Origin: an uncultured Bacillota bacterium
GTDB taxonomy: Bacteria; Bacillota; Clostridia; Peptostreptococcales; Anaerovoracaceae
Length of the DNA: 10,078 nt
Reading direction: 5' to 3'
NCBI GenBank assembly: GCA_902465215.1
Contig: CABQMM010000024.1
Location: 1-10,078 of the forward strand
The notes under the pieces are model-generated. The model had not been told where the DNA came from and did no database searches. It saw only the letters and a program-made list of their open reading frames with translations. A program made the position numbers and the translations under genes. Of this stretch, positions 1 to 7,334 are shown piece by piece (position 1 is the first letter of the stretch; each line of letters opens with the position of its first letter).

Positions 1-407
1 TCATAAACATCCACGCTGTCCATCATATCCATAACTTCGTCCTCAAGACTGTCGAGGTCGACTCCCTGCTCGTCCGCTTCATCCCTTAAATCCATATCGA
101 GCTCCTCGATGTTTCTTGCGATTCCACCCTCTTCATCCAGCCCGATGATAGCGTCTACATCATCGTCTGAGAACTCCGGTACGCAGATGCAAAGGAACTC
201 CGGCAAAGAGACATTTACAGGCTCGAAGTCCTTCCAGTCTGCAATGCGATGTTCGCTTGCCTCTTCTCGTGACGCCCAGAGAGGAACCTTCGGTCCATCT
301 TCTGTTTCGACGATCGCAACCCGTTCCTCTTTCATCAGCATCCAGACCTCTCCGCGTCTAACTGTTTCGGTTATAAAATTTATATAGACCAACTGTGCTT
401 TGCTCAT
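1..407 (-). CDS. DUF2750-like protein, C-terminus cut by the window edge
   Basis: At least 135 codons are visible from an ATG at 407; the frame is still open at base 1, so the C-terminus is missing. The start has an AGGA sequence a few bases upstream and lies 18 bases after the lipoprotein stop, so the two genes are probably cotranscribed. Residues about 8-95 resemble my memory of the DUF2750 family: an N-terminal helix ending FITETVRRGEVWML, then the VPLW segment (41-44), the DWKDFEPVNVSLPEFL segment (57-72) and a short closing strand region. DUF2750 proteins are small, soluble and of unknown function. After residue 98 there is a very acidic extension (many Asp/Glu, ending DMMDSVDVY), which is longer than I expect for the family. 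There is no signal peptide or membrane segment, so it is presumably cytoplasmic. The family call rests on motif pattern only; no function is claimed. Confidence 0.65.
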   Translation of the reverse strand, partial: MSKAQLVYINFITETVRRGEVWMLMKEERVAIVETEDGPKVPLWASREEASEHRIADWKDFEPVNVSLPEFLCICVPEFSDDDVDAIIGLDEEGGIARNIEELDMDLRDEADEQGVDLDSLEDEVMDMMDSVDVY

Positions 408-425
408 TTTTTTCCTGCCTTTCCT

Positions 426-1235
426 TTACTGTTTTGTATACAATCTTTCTCTTTCAACATAGATGTAAGCACTCATGTTGCCTTCCTCGTCATAGCCGAC
501 ATCAATGCCCGCGGTAACGCCGTCACGATAACCGTCGTCTTTATATTCTGTTTTTTGATATACGCCGTAATAATCTTCGTTTGCCTTTGCCTGCTTCCAT
601 GCCGCCTTCAGGGCTTTTTCGACCTTTGACTGCGAAAGGGTCACCCCGTATGCGCTCTTGATTTCCGCCAAAATCGCTTTCACGGATGCAGTATCGCTTG
701 TGAGCGTCTCGGAAGTATAGAAATTATACTGATAGTATTTATCGTCTTTCGTGCTGTGATATGCGCCCATCTCAATCGAGGCCTTTTCCATATCGTCGTC
801 CTCAAGCGCTACCACATATGCAAGCCGGTCGATGTTATCCGCCTCGTCGTCTTCGTATTCATTGAACGAAATTACAAAATTGCTCAAGCCAGACTTCGAA
901 AGTCCCTTTTCCATCGCACTTTCCAACGTGTCTCCAATTTTAGAAAGATCTTTATAGCTTATCTTTTTCAGCGTCTTCGACATGCTAAAGTTCTTAGCGG
1001 CCTTAGCGCCTAAATCATACTCTACTTTGCTTTCGTCTGCAATGCTGTTTGGAATAATGACATCGGGAACGCTGTCGGTAATTTCTCCTGCGTCCTCATC
1101 TTTGTTGGCATCGCTGTCTGCTTCCGTCTGTGTATCAGCGTCCGTTGGTGTTTTCGAATCATCCATACTTCCGCAAGCGAGAAAAGAAATGCTCATCATA
1201 AATATCATAAAGATTGCAATTAGTTTCTTTTTCAT
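426..1235 (-). CDS. Predicted lipoprotein of unknown function
   Basis: 269 residues. The N-terminus MKKK is followed by a hydrophobic stretch (5-19) and the lipobox FLAC with Cys21, so this is a signal-peptidase-II lipoprotein anchored on the outer face of the membrane. Residues about 23-62 form an acidic Asp/Glu/Thr-rich linker of the kind that separates the lipid anchor from the folded part. The rest (about 70-269) is a mixed alpha/beta-looking domain with a charged, Tyr-rich second half; I do not recognise a family. ATG at 1235 is chosen because AGGAG (1243-1247) sits 7 bases upstream and the signal peptide starts there. It is the first gene after a 98-base gap containing a promoter, and is followed 18 bases later by the DUF2750-like gene, so these two probably form a small operon. 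Being a lipoprotein is well supported; the role is unknown. Confidence 0.9.
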   Translation of the reverse strand: MKKKLIAIFMIFMMSISFLACGSMDDSKTPTDADTQTEADSDANKDEDAGEITDSVPDVIIPNSIADESKVEYDLGAKAAKNFSMSKTLKKISYKDLSKIGDTLESAMEKGLSKSGLSNFVISFNEYEDDEADNIDRLAYVVALEDDDMEKASIEMGAYHSTKDDKYYQYNFYTSETLTSDTASVKAILAEIKSAYGVTLSQSKVEKALKAAWKQAKANEDYYGVYQKTEYKDDGYRDGVTAGIDVGYDEEGNMSAYIYVERERLYTKQ

Positions 1236-1242
1236 TCTGTGT

Positions 1243-1284
1243 CTCCTGATCTTTTTTCACATCATCTTTGCCTATAGTATATCA
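1243..1284 (-). promoter_or_regulatory. Extended -10 promoter and RBS of the lipoprotein gene
   Basis: On the minus strand TGATATACT (1284-1276) is an extended -10 element (TGn followed by TATACT, one mismatch to TATAAT). No good -35 hexamer is found 16-18 bases upstream, as is common for extended -10 promoters. Transcription would start near 1269, giving a short leader, and AGGAG at 1243-1247 is the ribosome binding site. The gap before it (1285-1334) is AT-rich, with no hairpin that I would call a terminator for the upstream desulfurase gene. Confidence 0.55.
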
Positions 1285-1334
1285 TCAAATCTTGTGCTGT
1301 GGGTGATTTTTTCTTACATTTACTTTACACATTT

Positions 1335-2480
1335 TTAAGCGTTTTGTCTACTGCCGATTTTCCAGACCGCGTCTGCAATTTTTTCCACATCTCTCTTCGT
1401 GTTGAACGGTCCGGTGCTGATTCGTACAGCGCCTGTATTCCATGTGCCGATGGTCTTATGTGCCAGTCCTGCGCAGTGGTAGCCGCCACGCACCGCGATT
1501 CCGTATTCGCTGCTAAGCGTCGTGGTAAGTTCTTCCGCCCCGATTCCGTCTACATTGATGAGCGTAATTCCCGTTTTTTCTTCACAGTCCGGGCCGTATC
1601 TGTGAACAAAATCCATATTGTCGAAGGTTTCGTCAAGCCAGCCTATGAGATTTCTTTCGTATTCTTCGATTACTTCGACTCCGATTTTACCCACAAACTC
1701 GGCTGAAAATCCCATGCCGATAATCCCAGGAGCATTGATTGTTCCTGCCTCAAATCCATCCGGAAACTCTCTTGGCTGGATGCGGCTTTTCGATTCCGTT
1801 CCGGTTCCGCCCGCAAGCAGAGGCGCAATTTCCGTCTGCGGGCTTACATATAACGATCCGGTTCCCAGAGGGCCTAAAAGGCCTTTATGCCCCGGCACTG
1901 CCAGCATGCCAATGTTCATCTCGCGGACATCAATCTTCATGCAGCCTGCACCCTGTGCGCCGTCGACCATAAAGAGAATGCCGCGTTTTCTTGCCAGACC
2001 ACCGATTTCAGCAAGCGGCATTTTCGTTCCGGTAACATTAGACGCTGCCGTAATTACAATCAGCTTCGTGTTCGGCCTTATCGTTTTTTCAATATCGGAG
2101 ACTTTGATTCTTCCCTGCCTGTCTGCGCGGATTACCGTCTGTGAAACGCCTTTGCGCTCCAGCGATTTCAGCGGACGCAGTACCGAGTTGTGTTCCATCG
2201 AAGTCGTAATGACATGGTCACCCTCCTTCAGGAGTCCTGTAAGCCCCAGATTCAGCGCCTCCGTCGTATTTTTCGTGAAAATAAGCCGTTCTGCCTGCTC
2301 AATGTTAAAAAGCTCTGCAATCTTTCTTCTGGCGTGATATACTTCCTCACCTGTTTTCATGGACATGAAATGCCCTGAACGACCGGGATTGCCGCAGTAT
2401 TTTAAAATACACTCCTCCATCGCCGCCACCATTCCCTTTGGCTTCGGGTAAGATGTGGCGCCATTATCCAGATATATCAT
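1335..2480 (-). CDS. Cysteine desulfurase family protein (class V aminotransferase)
   Basis: 381 residues, the usual length for the NifS/SufS-like branch of PLP-dependent class V aminotransferases, which take sulfur (or selenium) from cysteine (or selenocysteine) and pass it on as an enzyme-bound persulfide. Visible landmarks: N-terminal YLDNGATSYPKP (3-14), His97 in MEHNSV, Asp173 and Gln176 in VDGAQ, the PLP Schiff-base Lys199 in PGHKGLLGPLG, the GTINAPG segment (246-252) and the catalytic loop RGGYHCAG with Cys336. All residues expected for activity are present. The Lys-Gly-Leu-Leu-Gly context and length suggest the 'cysteine desulfurase family' (EF2568-type) group rather than IscS or SufS, and no iscU or suf gene is adjacent, so its sulfur acceptor is unknown. 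ATG at 2480 has AGGAAGG at 2488-2494. A terminator-like hairpin lies just upstream of the RBS. Confidence 0.92.
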   Translation of the reverse strand: MIYLDNGATSYPKPKGMVAAMEECILKYCGNPGRSGHFMSMKTGEEVYHARRKIAELFNIEQAERLIFTKNTTEALNLGLTGLLKEGDHVITTSMEHNSVLRPLKSLERKGVSQTVIRADRQGRIKVSDIEKTIRPNTKLIVITAASNVTGTKMPLAEIGGLARKRGILFMVDGAQGAGCMKIDVREMNIGMLAVPGHKGLLGPLGTGSLYVSPQTEIAPLLAGGTGTESKSRIQPREFPDGFEAGTINAPGIIGMGFSAEFVGKIGVEVIEEYERNLIGWLDETFDNMDFVHRYGPDCEEKTGITLINVDGIGAEELTTTLSSEYGIAVRGGYHCAGLAHKTIGTWNTGAVRISTGPFNTKRDVEKIADAVWKIGSRQNA

Positions 2481-2501
2481 AATTTGACCTTCCTCGCATA
2501 A

Positions 2502-2529
2502 TAAAAATAGAGGACATTTCCGTCCTCTA
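2502..2529 (-). terminator. Intrinsic terminator after the sanA-like gene
   Basis: Read on the minus strand, an 8-bp stem TAGAGGAC/GTCCTCTA (2529-2522 with 2515-2508) closes a 6-base loop and is followed at once by TTTTT (2507-2503) and more A/T. This is a canonical Rho-independent terminator, starting 36 bases after the stop codon of the SanA-like gene. There is no T-run on the plus-strand side, so it is directional. Its T-run ends only 22 bases before the ATG of the desulfurase gene, so it could also act as an attenuator for that gene. Confidence 0.85.
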
Positions 2530-2564
2530 CATACTATGCCTGTTTCGCCGTTTTCGTGCGTATT

Positions 2565-3281
2565 TTATTCACCGTGGCTGGTAATTCCGCTTCCGCTGAT
2601 TGGAATTGCCTCACCGCCGTAGGTTGCTTTTTGCCTGAGAATCGCCTTGACGAAGTCTTTGTCCCGCGCAAGAATTTCCCGCAGTTCCCGATAAGACTGA
2701 CCGAAATAGGAATCCTGCTCCGCCGCAACGCCGCATACCTCGATGCCCAGTTTTTTCGCGATATACAGTGCCCGGTACTCGTGGTACTTCTGCGTTACGA
2801 TAATCGCCCGCTGCACCTTAAAAATATCGGCAGCGCGATACATCGAGTCATAAGTGGAAAAGCCCGCATGGTCACAGAAAATATCATTTTCCGGAACGCC
2901 TGCTTCGCGGGTGTATTTCAGCATAACATGAATTTCGTTATGCCCAACCTGCCCGTTGTCTCCCGTCAGCAAAATTTTCGGTACAATTCCTTCGGTATAA
3001 AGTTTAATACCTGTATCCAGCCTGTCCTTCAGCATAGGGCTGGGGGTTTCTTCGTCTTCAATTCCGCACCCAAGCACGATTGCACACTCCGCCTGAAAAT
3101 CTTTAAGATTCTGCAGGCTTACAGCATTTATTTCCATATCCGCCTGCATCGCATATAAAATATCATCCTTTGTCTGTGACTTTACGCGGTTATTGATAAG
3201 CATGACAAGCAAAACGCCTATCATGGCAAGCGCAATCAAAACGATAAGCAGTCGTAAAAACCAGTTCTTTATCTTTTGCAT
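2565..3281 (-). CDS. SanA/YdcF-type DUF218 envelope protein
   Basis: 238 residues. One N-terminal membrane anchor (about 10-30) after a basic MQKIKNWFLR start, then an extracytoplasmic DUF218 domain. Family landmarks are well kept: AIVLGCGI (67-74), TPSPMLKDRLD (79-89), ILLTGDNG (103-110), NEIHVM (115-120), DHAGFSTYDSMYRA (137-150) and TQKYHEYRALYIA (163-175). This is the SanA branch ('vancomycin high-temperature exclusion protein'), whose loss in Escherichia coli makes the envelope leaky to vancomycin; the exact biochemical activity is unsettled, though DUF218 proteins are proposed to act in cell-envelope polymer metabolism. It lies 15 bases after the GNAT gene and is the last gene before a terminator, so it appears to end the long operon. 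The RBS is weak (AGAGAG), consistent with partial translational coupling. I am confident of the family, not of the substrate. Confidence 0.9.
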   Translation of the reverse strand: MQKIKNWFLRLLIVLIALAMIGVLLVMLINNRVKSQTKDDILYAMQADMEINAVSLQNLKDFQAECAIVLGCGIEDEETPSPMLKDRLDTGIKLYTEGIVPKILLTGDNGQVGHNEIHVMLKYTREAGVPENDIFCDHAGFSTYDSMYRAADIFKVQRAIIVTQKYHEYRALYIAKKLGIEVCGVAAEQDSYFGQSYRELREILARDKDFVKAILRQKATYGGEAIPISGSGITSHGE

Positions 3282-3296
3282 ATTTCTCTCTTCTGT

Positions 3297-3845
3297 TTAT
3301 TCTTTTTCTCCGTCCAAAAACTCTTCTTTTAATATGGAATAGACTACATTGTCCCGATCTGTTCCGTCGTAGATGTGGTAGCCCTTCCGCTGGATTCCCT
3401 CAAAGCGGAAGCCGCATTTTTCAATGACGCGCTGCGAGCGTTTATTCTCCGGCCCGGTGCAGATTGCCATCACCACGATGTCAAGTTCGCGAAAAGCATA
3501 ATCCATCACCGCCCTGGCAGCCTCCGTCATATAGCCGCATCCCCAAAATTCTTCGCCCAGAGAATAGCCCATTTCCAGGCTTTTTACATCTTCCCTGCGC
3601 CGGTCGGGTTCCAGTCCAATGCTTCCCATGATTTTGCCGCTTTCCTTTTCACGGATTGCCCAAACCTTATTCGGAAGAAATAAAGTCTCGATAATCTCCT
3701 TTGATTCTTCCAAGTTTGCATGAGGACTCCAGCCTGCGTTCGGTCCGACATTCGGATTTTTTGCATACGCATACAGTCCCTCTACATCCGCTTTGTCCGT
3801 CGTCCACGGCGTCAAAAGCAGTCTTTCGGTTTCGATTGTTTTCAT
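3297..3845 (-). CDS. GNAT N-acetyltransferase, RimJ/RimL type
   Basis: 182 residues from the ATG at 3845. A longer reading frame begins at 3914, but 3845 is chosen because a perfect AGGAGGTG lies at 3854-3861 and the family-typical N-terminus METERL-like (here MKTIETERLLLTPW) starts there. Fold landmarks: ETERLLL strand (5-11), SIGLEP strand (75-80), the acetyl-CoA pyrophosphate loop EFWGCGYMTEA (99-109), the PENKRSQRVIEKCGF segment (132-146) and the C-terminal HIYDGTDRDNVVYSIL strand pair (157-172). Such enzymes transfer acetyl from acetyl-CoA to an N-terminal amine of a ribosomal protein, or to small amines or drugs; the substrate here cannot be told. The start codon overlaps the stop of the symporter gene (ATGA, 3842-3845), which implies translational coupling. 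It is most likely a cytoplasmic housekeeping or detoxifying acetyltransferase. Confidence 0.92.
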   Translation of the reverse strand: MKTIETERLLLTPWTTDKADVEGLYAYAKNPNVGPNAGWSPHANLEESKEIIETLFLPNKVWAIREKESGKIMGSIGLEPDRRREDVKSLEMGYSLGEEFWGCGYMTEAARAVMDYAFRELDIVVMAICTGPENKRSQRVIEKCGFRFEGIQRKGYHIYDGTDRDNVVYSILKEEFLDGEKE

Positions 3846-3861
3846 TTTGAAAGCACCTCCT
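3842..3861 (-). promoter_or_regulatory. ATGA stop-start overlap and strong RBS of the GNAT gene
   Basis: AGGAGGTG at 3854-3861 lies 8 bases upstream of ATG 3845. The TGA stop of the symporter gene (3844-3842) shares two bases with that ATG. The RBS lies within the last codons of the symporter gene. This fixes the GNAT start and rules out the upstream in-frame codons as its N-terminus. Confidence 0.85.
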
Positions 3862-5212
3862 GTGTTTTTCTGTAACCCATCATACAAATGATGAGATTTG
3901 CCGCAACGCCCCAAATCAGCGGCGGCGGTCCTATATTAACAATATTTCCGATGATAAGCAAAATCGGTCCTGCAATCATGGACGCGCATACCCATTTCGA
4001 ATCGAATCTCCCTTTAAAGAACAATGCCAGACTCAGCGGCACGAAAATGACCGTTCCGCGAAGTCCCATGGAAAGGAATCCGAGGTCGTTCATCAGTGTT
4101 CCCGGAAGGCTCACAGCAATAATCGCTGCGCAAAGCAGAATGGTTACAATCGTCGTCCGCATTGCAATCAGATGGCGCTTTCCTTCAAGGTATTTTTTAT
4201 TTCGTCTGCCTAAAATATCTCTGACTAAAATCGTCGAAGCCCCAAGCACCAGTCCGCCTGCGCCTGTCACAACCGTGATAATCAGTGCTCCAAGCCCCAA
4301 CCCTCCGATAAGCGGATTCATATAATGAAGCAGGAAAGTCGGAAAGGCTTCCGCCGCATTCGCCAGATTGTGGTTCTTCATAAAAATTCCAACCAGCACG
4401 CTTCCAAACCCAACCGGAAGGCACAGCAGTGCCCCGATTAAAGCGCCTTTTCTGGCAACATGATAGTTCTTTGCAACCCAAAATGCCTGCGCATAGGACT
4501 GCGTAGAAATTATCCCTAAAATAAGTGCAAGACCGTTGAAAAGCTCCTTTGCCACGCCTCTGGCGAATAGATCGTGAATGTCTACATCCAGCTTTGTGCC
4601 CGGTCCGATTTCCCCGGTCAGCCGAATCGTCACGAAAATGCAGGTAATCGTCAGGATATAAAGCAGTATCGTTTTAACAACGCCGCCCATTCCTGCACCA
4701 ATTACGCCGCCGAGCGCTACATAGGCAAACATCAGTACCATTGCCAGCAGGCAGCCCTCCCAAAGCTTCCAGCCTGTCAGTGCCGTTACAAGTGCCGATG
4801 ATGCAATCATGTTGGAGACCACACTGATAAGCATTCCGAGCGTGCAGAGCACTGAGCCGAAGTAGGAAGCCTGCGGCCCAAACTCGTCGCCGATAACCTC
4901 TGTCAGCGTGCTGTCATGCGATATTCGCAGCGGTATGATATAGCCGAAGTAGAACATCAGACAGCCGAGCGCCGAACCAAGCGTGTACCAGATTCCCGCC
5001 AGCCCATAGGTAAACGCAAACTGTGCCGTTCCTATCGTCGACTGTCCCGCGATAATCGTTCCCAGCAGCGTTCCGCATACCAGAAACACGCCTCCTTTTC
5101 CGCCTCCCTTGTCAAAGTCCGCCGCGCTTTTTACCTTCGCGGAGGATTTTAGTTCTACAATGATAAATGCTGCCAAAGCCATGGCGATTCCAATAAAATG
5201 TCCCGGTTGCAT
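3842..5212 (-). CDS. Sodium:solute symporter (SSS family)
   Basis: 456 residues, almost entirely hydrophobic with many Gly-rich helices, fitting the roughly 13-helix LeuT-fold solute:sodium symporters (TC 2.A.21). Landmarks: the first helix at about 5-20, the unwound TM1-like segment TLLGTIIAGQSTIGTAQFA (49-67), AYVALGGVIGAGMGGVVKT (163-181) matching the family's GG-x-x-A region, the QAFWVAKNYHVARKGALIGAL loop and helix (242-262), and VVTGAGGLVLGASTILVRDI (314-333), which corresponds to the family's sodium-site and conserved RD region. Members import sugars, amino acids, carboxylates, pantothenate or urea with Na+; nothing here picks one out. It starts 21 bases after the LtaS-like gene. The RBS is poor (AAAGG, about 15 bases upstream); an internal Met11 is possible but would cut the first helix. 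Stop and start overlap with the GNAT gene suggests a shared expression unit. Confidence 0.9.
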   Translation of the reverse strand: MQPGHFIGIAMALAAFIIVELKSSAKVKSAADFDKGGGKGGVFLVCGTLLGTIIAGQSTIGTAQFAFTYGLAGIWYTLGSALGCLMFYFGYIIPLRISHDSTLTEVIGDEFGPQASYFGSVLCTLGMLISVVSNMIASSALVTALTGWKLWEGCLLAMVLMFAYVALGGVIGAGMGGVVKTILLYILTITCIFVTIRLTGEIGPGTKLDVDIHDLFARGVAKELFNGLALILGIISTQSYAQAFWVAKNYHVARKGALIGALLCLPVGFGSVLVGIFMKNHNLANAAEAFPTFLLHYMNPLIGGLGLGALIITVVTGAGGLVLGASTILVRDILGRRNKKYLEGKRHLIAMRTTIVTILLCAAIIAVSLPGTLMNDLGFLSMGLRGTVIFVPLSLALFFKGRFDSKWVCASMIAGPILLIIGNIVNIGPPPLIWGVAANLIICMMGYRKTQEVLSK

Positions 5213-5233
5213 CGTGTCTGTCTGCTGCCTTTC

Positions 5234-7315
5234 TTACTCCGTTGTACTCAGAATTTCTTTGTTCTTGGTTTCAATCTGGCTGACCTTCATGTTTGCAGCC
5301 TCTTCCGGATCAACATCCTCTAAAAGACCCAAAATGTTCTCGCCCAGATAGATTGTTTTCAGCTCCTTGCCATTCAAGGTAACCTTACTGTACTGCGTGA
5401 AGTTTTTACCCTTGATATAATATCTGTCGCCAATCTTAACGACATCGTCAATCGTAATATCGTTGACGCCCATCTTCAGCCTCGTCGGTGTGAACGGATT
5501 CGTCCCGCCGTAAATGTAGCGCTTACCGTAGAGCATATCATAGCCCAGTGCCTTCAAGTCGTCTAAATATGTCTCGCTGTTCTTGTGATTTTGCTGGTAG
5601 GTGAAAATCGTTCCTACCTGTAAATCTACCATATCCATCATATGTGATGCAAGCTGATAGGTGTGAAGGTTTTCATCGTCTTTCGGCAATCCGAAATTAT
5701 TCCAGATTAAATACTGCGTCGCATAGAGGTTTCCGCTCTCCAAATCGTCTTCCGTCATATCGATTGCCGGAATATGGTCGCCGTACATCGCCAGCATAAT
5801 CGGCTCGTCACGCTTGGAAAGCTTATCAATTAAATCACCGATGAACTGGTCCATTTCATAAATCTGGTTGACATAGTATTCATATTTCCACTTCAGTTCC
5901 TCGCTCGGCGCAGATAAGACCTGAATTTTGGGGTCTAAAATTACCTGCTCGCTCGGATATTTTCCGTGTCCCTGAACGGAAATCGTGTAAATCATATCTC
6001 TTCCTTCCGAAGAGTCCAGCGCATCCTCGATACACTCTGTCAAAGCCTTGTCCTTCGCCCAGTTTTTCGGCGTTTTCGCTACATTTTTCATGTATTCCAC
6101 GCTGGTGAAAGTATCAAAACCGATATTGGAAAATACGGTATTGCGGTTGTAGAATACCGCTCTGTGGTTGTGAATCGCATGCGATTTATAACCCAGACTG
6201 TCAAGGTCGTAAGCGAGACTCTCCCCCGTTTCTTCCTTCAAAATCGCCTTATACGGATATTCACCCGGCCCGAAGAACTTCACGCTCAGGCCTGTCAAAA
6301 CCTCAAATTCAACATTGGCAGTTCCCGCACCGCATGCCGGAACCAAAAGCTGTCCTGAGGAATATTCGCTCATGAGCTTACGGAAGTTCGGGCAAGGATC
6401 CTCCGAAAGCTCGATGCTCTTTATCGTCATCGGATCGATAAAGGATTCCAACTGAAGGAAAAGGATGTTCGGGTACTGCTCGTCCACATCTTTTTGCTTT
6501 AGAAGCATCGCATTGTCGTCACCCAGCTCGTTTTTATCGAAAATATTCAAAATGCTTTCTTCACTGTACTTCGCCGGCTTATGAATCCCCGTATTCAGCC
6601 ATGTATTCGTAAAGCAGTATACCACACCGTAGTCTCTGTACGCATAAGCTAAGTTTCCGAAGAAGGTTTCCACAACTCCGGTGCTGATTGCTAAAGAAGA
6701 CGAGAGGAATGTAAACAGGAACACAAGGCAGACTGCCACAACATTTCTCTTTCTGTGAAGCTTGTCCTTTTTTTGCGGTCCCTTGATAAAAAGCAGTACG
6801 AGTCCGAGGATTGCTAAAACTACTACAACCACGGCAAGCACAATCTCCCATGTCTTCAGATAATTCGTAACAATCGTAAGCCCGTCGCTCAAATTGCTTA
6901 AATCCTTTACCGTAAACGGCGTCATACGCTGCGTCAAAATTACGCCGTTGACAATGCCGATGCCCAGCCAGAAGATAGAAACAATCGTAAAGACGAAAAT
7001 TCTACGCTTAACTAAAGAGGCAATCACAAGTGTCGTAAATAAAATCAAAGCATTGTACAAAAAAACAATCGGATCGCTGACCATGAATTTCAAACCGCCG
7101 AATATACCTGCGGTTGTAAATCTTCCCAGCGTTTCGATAATCAAATTCAGAACAAGCGCCCATACACCCGCGAAGACAAAGCTGTTCTTGTAAAATTTGC
7201 GCCTGTCCATCGTTTCAACTTCGCGAATCGTTTCTTCAACTTTTCTGTCTAACTTTTCAAACTGGTTAAAATGTTCAAACTTCTCCAGCTTGTCCTTTTT
7301 ATTATTCTCATCCAT
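5234..7315 (-). CDS. LtaS-like lipoteichoic acid synthase family phosphotransferase
   Basis: 693 residues. A highly charged cytoplasmic N-terminus (1-43) is followed by five membrane helices (about 44-62, 84-101, 106-126, 157-178, 192-211) and an extracellular alkaline-phosphatase/sulfatase-fold domain (about 280-600). Key residues align with Staphylococcus LtaS: metal ligand Glu290 in LQLESF, nucleophile Thr332 in GAGTANVEF, His450 in VQGHGKY, and Asp513-His514 in YGDHIP. Such enzymes move glycerol-phosphate from phosphatidylglycerol onto a growing polymer or a glycolipid outside the membrane. Residues about 608-668 form an extra beta-rich module (TRLKMG..., RYYIKGKNFTQYSKVTLNGK) like an IPT/TIG Ig-like domain, absent from classical LtaS. 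ATG 7315 has AAAGGG upstream and follows ksgA by 19 bases. Polyglycerol-phosphate synthase, primase or another phospho-group transferase are all possible; the class is clear. Confidence 0.9.
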   Translation of the reverse strand: MDENNKKDKLEKFEHFNQFEKLDRKVEETIREVETMDRRKFYKNSFVFAGVWALVLNLIIETLGRFTTAGIFGGLKFMVSDPIVFLYNALILFTTLVIASLVKRRIFVFTIVSIFWLGIGIVNGVILTQRMTPFTVKDLSNLSDGLTIVTNYLKTWEIVLAVVVVVLAILGLVLLFIKGPQKKDKLHRKRNVVAVCLVFLFTFLSSSLAISTGVVETFFGNLAYAYRDYGVVYCFTNTWLNTGIHKPAKYSEESILNIFDKNELGDDNAMLLKQKDVDEQYPNILFLQLESFIDPMTIKSIELSEDPCPNFRKLMSEYSSGQLLVPACGAGTANVEFEVLTGLSVKFFGPGEYPYKAILKEETGESLAYDLDSLGYKSHAIHNHRAVFYNRNTVFSNIGFDTFTSVEYMKNVAKTPKNWAKDKALTECIEDALDSSEGRDMIYTISVQGHGKYPSEQVILDPKIQVLSAPSEELKWKYEYYVNQIYEMDQFIGDLIDKLSKRDEPIMLAMYGDHIPAIDMTEDDLESGNLYATQYLIWNNFGLPKDDENLHTYQLASHMMDMVDLQVGTIFTYQQNHKNSETYLDDLKALGYDMLYGKRYIYGGTNPFTPTRLKMGVNDITIDDVVKIGDRYYIKGKNFTQYSKVTLNGKELKTIYLGENILGLLEDVDPEEAANMKVSQIETKNKEILSTTE

Positions 7316-7334
7316 TTCTGTTTCCCTTTCTGCG

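Noticed and set aside
1618..2337. A 239-codon open frame on the plus strand inside the desulfurase gene
   Set aside because: It lies antisense to a gene with all expected catalytic residues, has no good RBS and its translation is Ser/Pro/Ile-rich with no recognisable fold; it is a shadow of codon bias.
3846..3914. Longer N-terminus for the GNAT protein
   Set aside because: These codons lie inside the symporter gene and contain the GNAT RBS; the family N-terminus begins at 3845.
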